A DNA stretch of 5,588 nt from Lentisphaeria bacterium (GTDB taxonomy: Bacteria; Verrucomicrobiota; Lentisphaeria; Oligosphaerales; Oligosphaeraceae), in assembly GCA_028699735.1 (NCBI GenBank), contig JAQVUB010000196.1, positions 1 through 5,588 on the forward strand. Direction: 5' to 3'. Each line of letters starts with the position of its first letter. Positions within the stretch are counted from its first letter, which is position 1. The translations under genes and the position numbers were made by a program. Shown piece after piece: positions 5,472 to 5,588 of this stretch. A model generated the notes under the pieces. That model had not been told where the DNA came from. It worked only from the letters and a program-made list of their open reading frames with translations, and did not search any database.

Positions 5472-5588
5472 CGTCCATCGTCCATCGTCCATCGTCCCTC
5501 GTCCCTCGTCCATCGTCCCTCGTCCATCGTCCTTCGTCCCTCTTCCCTCTTCCATCTTCCTTCGTCCTTCTTCCATCGTCCCTCTTCC
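5439..5588. repeat. Heptamer tandem array TCC-N-TC-(G/T), about 21 copies, cut by the window end
   Basis: From 5439 to the last base the sequence is an uninterrupted series of 7-bp units, 21 full copies plus TCC, without insertions or deletions. TCCATCG occurs six times in a row at 5453-5494. Further right, TCCCTCG, TCCTTCG and TCCCTCT/TCCATCT variants dominate. Four 9-bp units (TCCATAGGG, TCCATAAGG twice, TCCATAGGG) directly precede it at 5403-5438. The open frames across it give 7-residue periodic peptides, a consequence of the repeat rather than evidence for a protein. The array continues past the window. Confidence 0.92.

Noticed and set aside
5152..5576. Two minus-strand frames with MDDGRWT-like periodic peptides
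   Set aside because: Because 7 is not a multiple of 3, a heptamer array gives a 7-residue periodic peptide in every frame and strand that lacks stops; this is typical of falsely predicted proteins.
5235..5588. CRISPR array
   Set aside because: Units are 7 or 9 bases and contiguous, with no unique spacers and no cas genes nearby.

Overview
The window reads as chromosomal DNA from an environmental bacterium of roughly 50% GC. It has three convincing protein genes and an unusually repeat-rich set of intergenic spaces. The GC-rich palindromes, the degenerate T-rich repeat and the long 7/9-bp tandem array are of a kind I associate with the Verrucomicrobiota/Lentisphaerota/Kiritimatiellota (PVC-like) group. 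That placement is only an impression from repeat style and gene content; there is no rRNA or other phylogenetic marker here.

Layout. Positions 1-153 are the upstream region of a plus-strand citrate synthase gene (gltA, 154-1476), with a poly-C tract enclosed by a 7-bp inverted repeat. Positions 1477-1943 separate convergent genes. This stretch holds a hairpin just after gltA, a likely intrinsic terminator with a T7 tail, a three-hairpin palindromic element, a T-rich degenerate repeat and a candidate terminator for the opposite strand. Two minus-strand genes follow, transcribed from right to left and probably co-transcribed. The first is a fused protein with an HD-type metal phosphohydrolase domain and a phosphopantetheine adenylyltransferase (CoaD)-like domain (5062 to 3911). 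After a 23-nt gap comes a tandem alpha/beta hydrolase related to acetyl xylan esterases (3887 to 1944). Positions 5063-5588 have no gene. About 170 bases of leader precede a 94-bp inverted repeat (56 bp of it perfect) built of 7- and 9-bp GGAC units, and this runs into a heptamer array that continues to the window edge.

How the genes fit together. Citrate synthase consumes acetyl-CoA and the CoaD-like domain would make dephospho-CoA, but the two are on opposite strands with terminators between them, so a shared unit is not supported. The points most worth a second look are the HD-CoaD fusion and the composite inverted repeat. The hydrolase is notable for a second domain whose nucleophile serine is replaced by glycine and which ends early. 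I do not see a clear defence, CRISPR or mobile-gene system.
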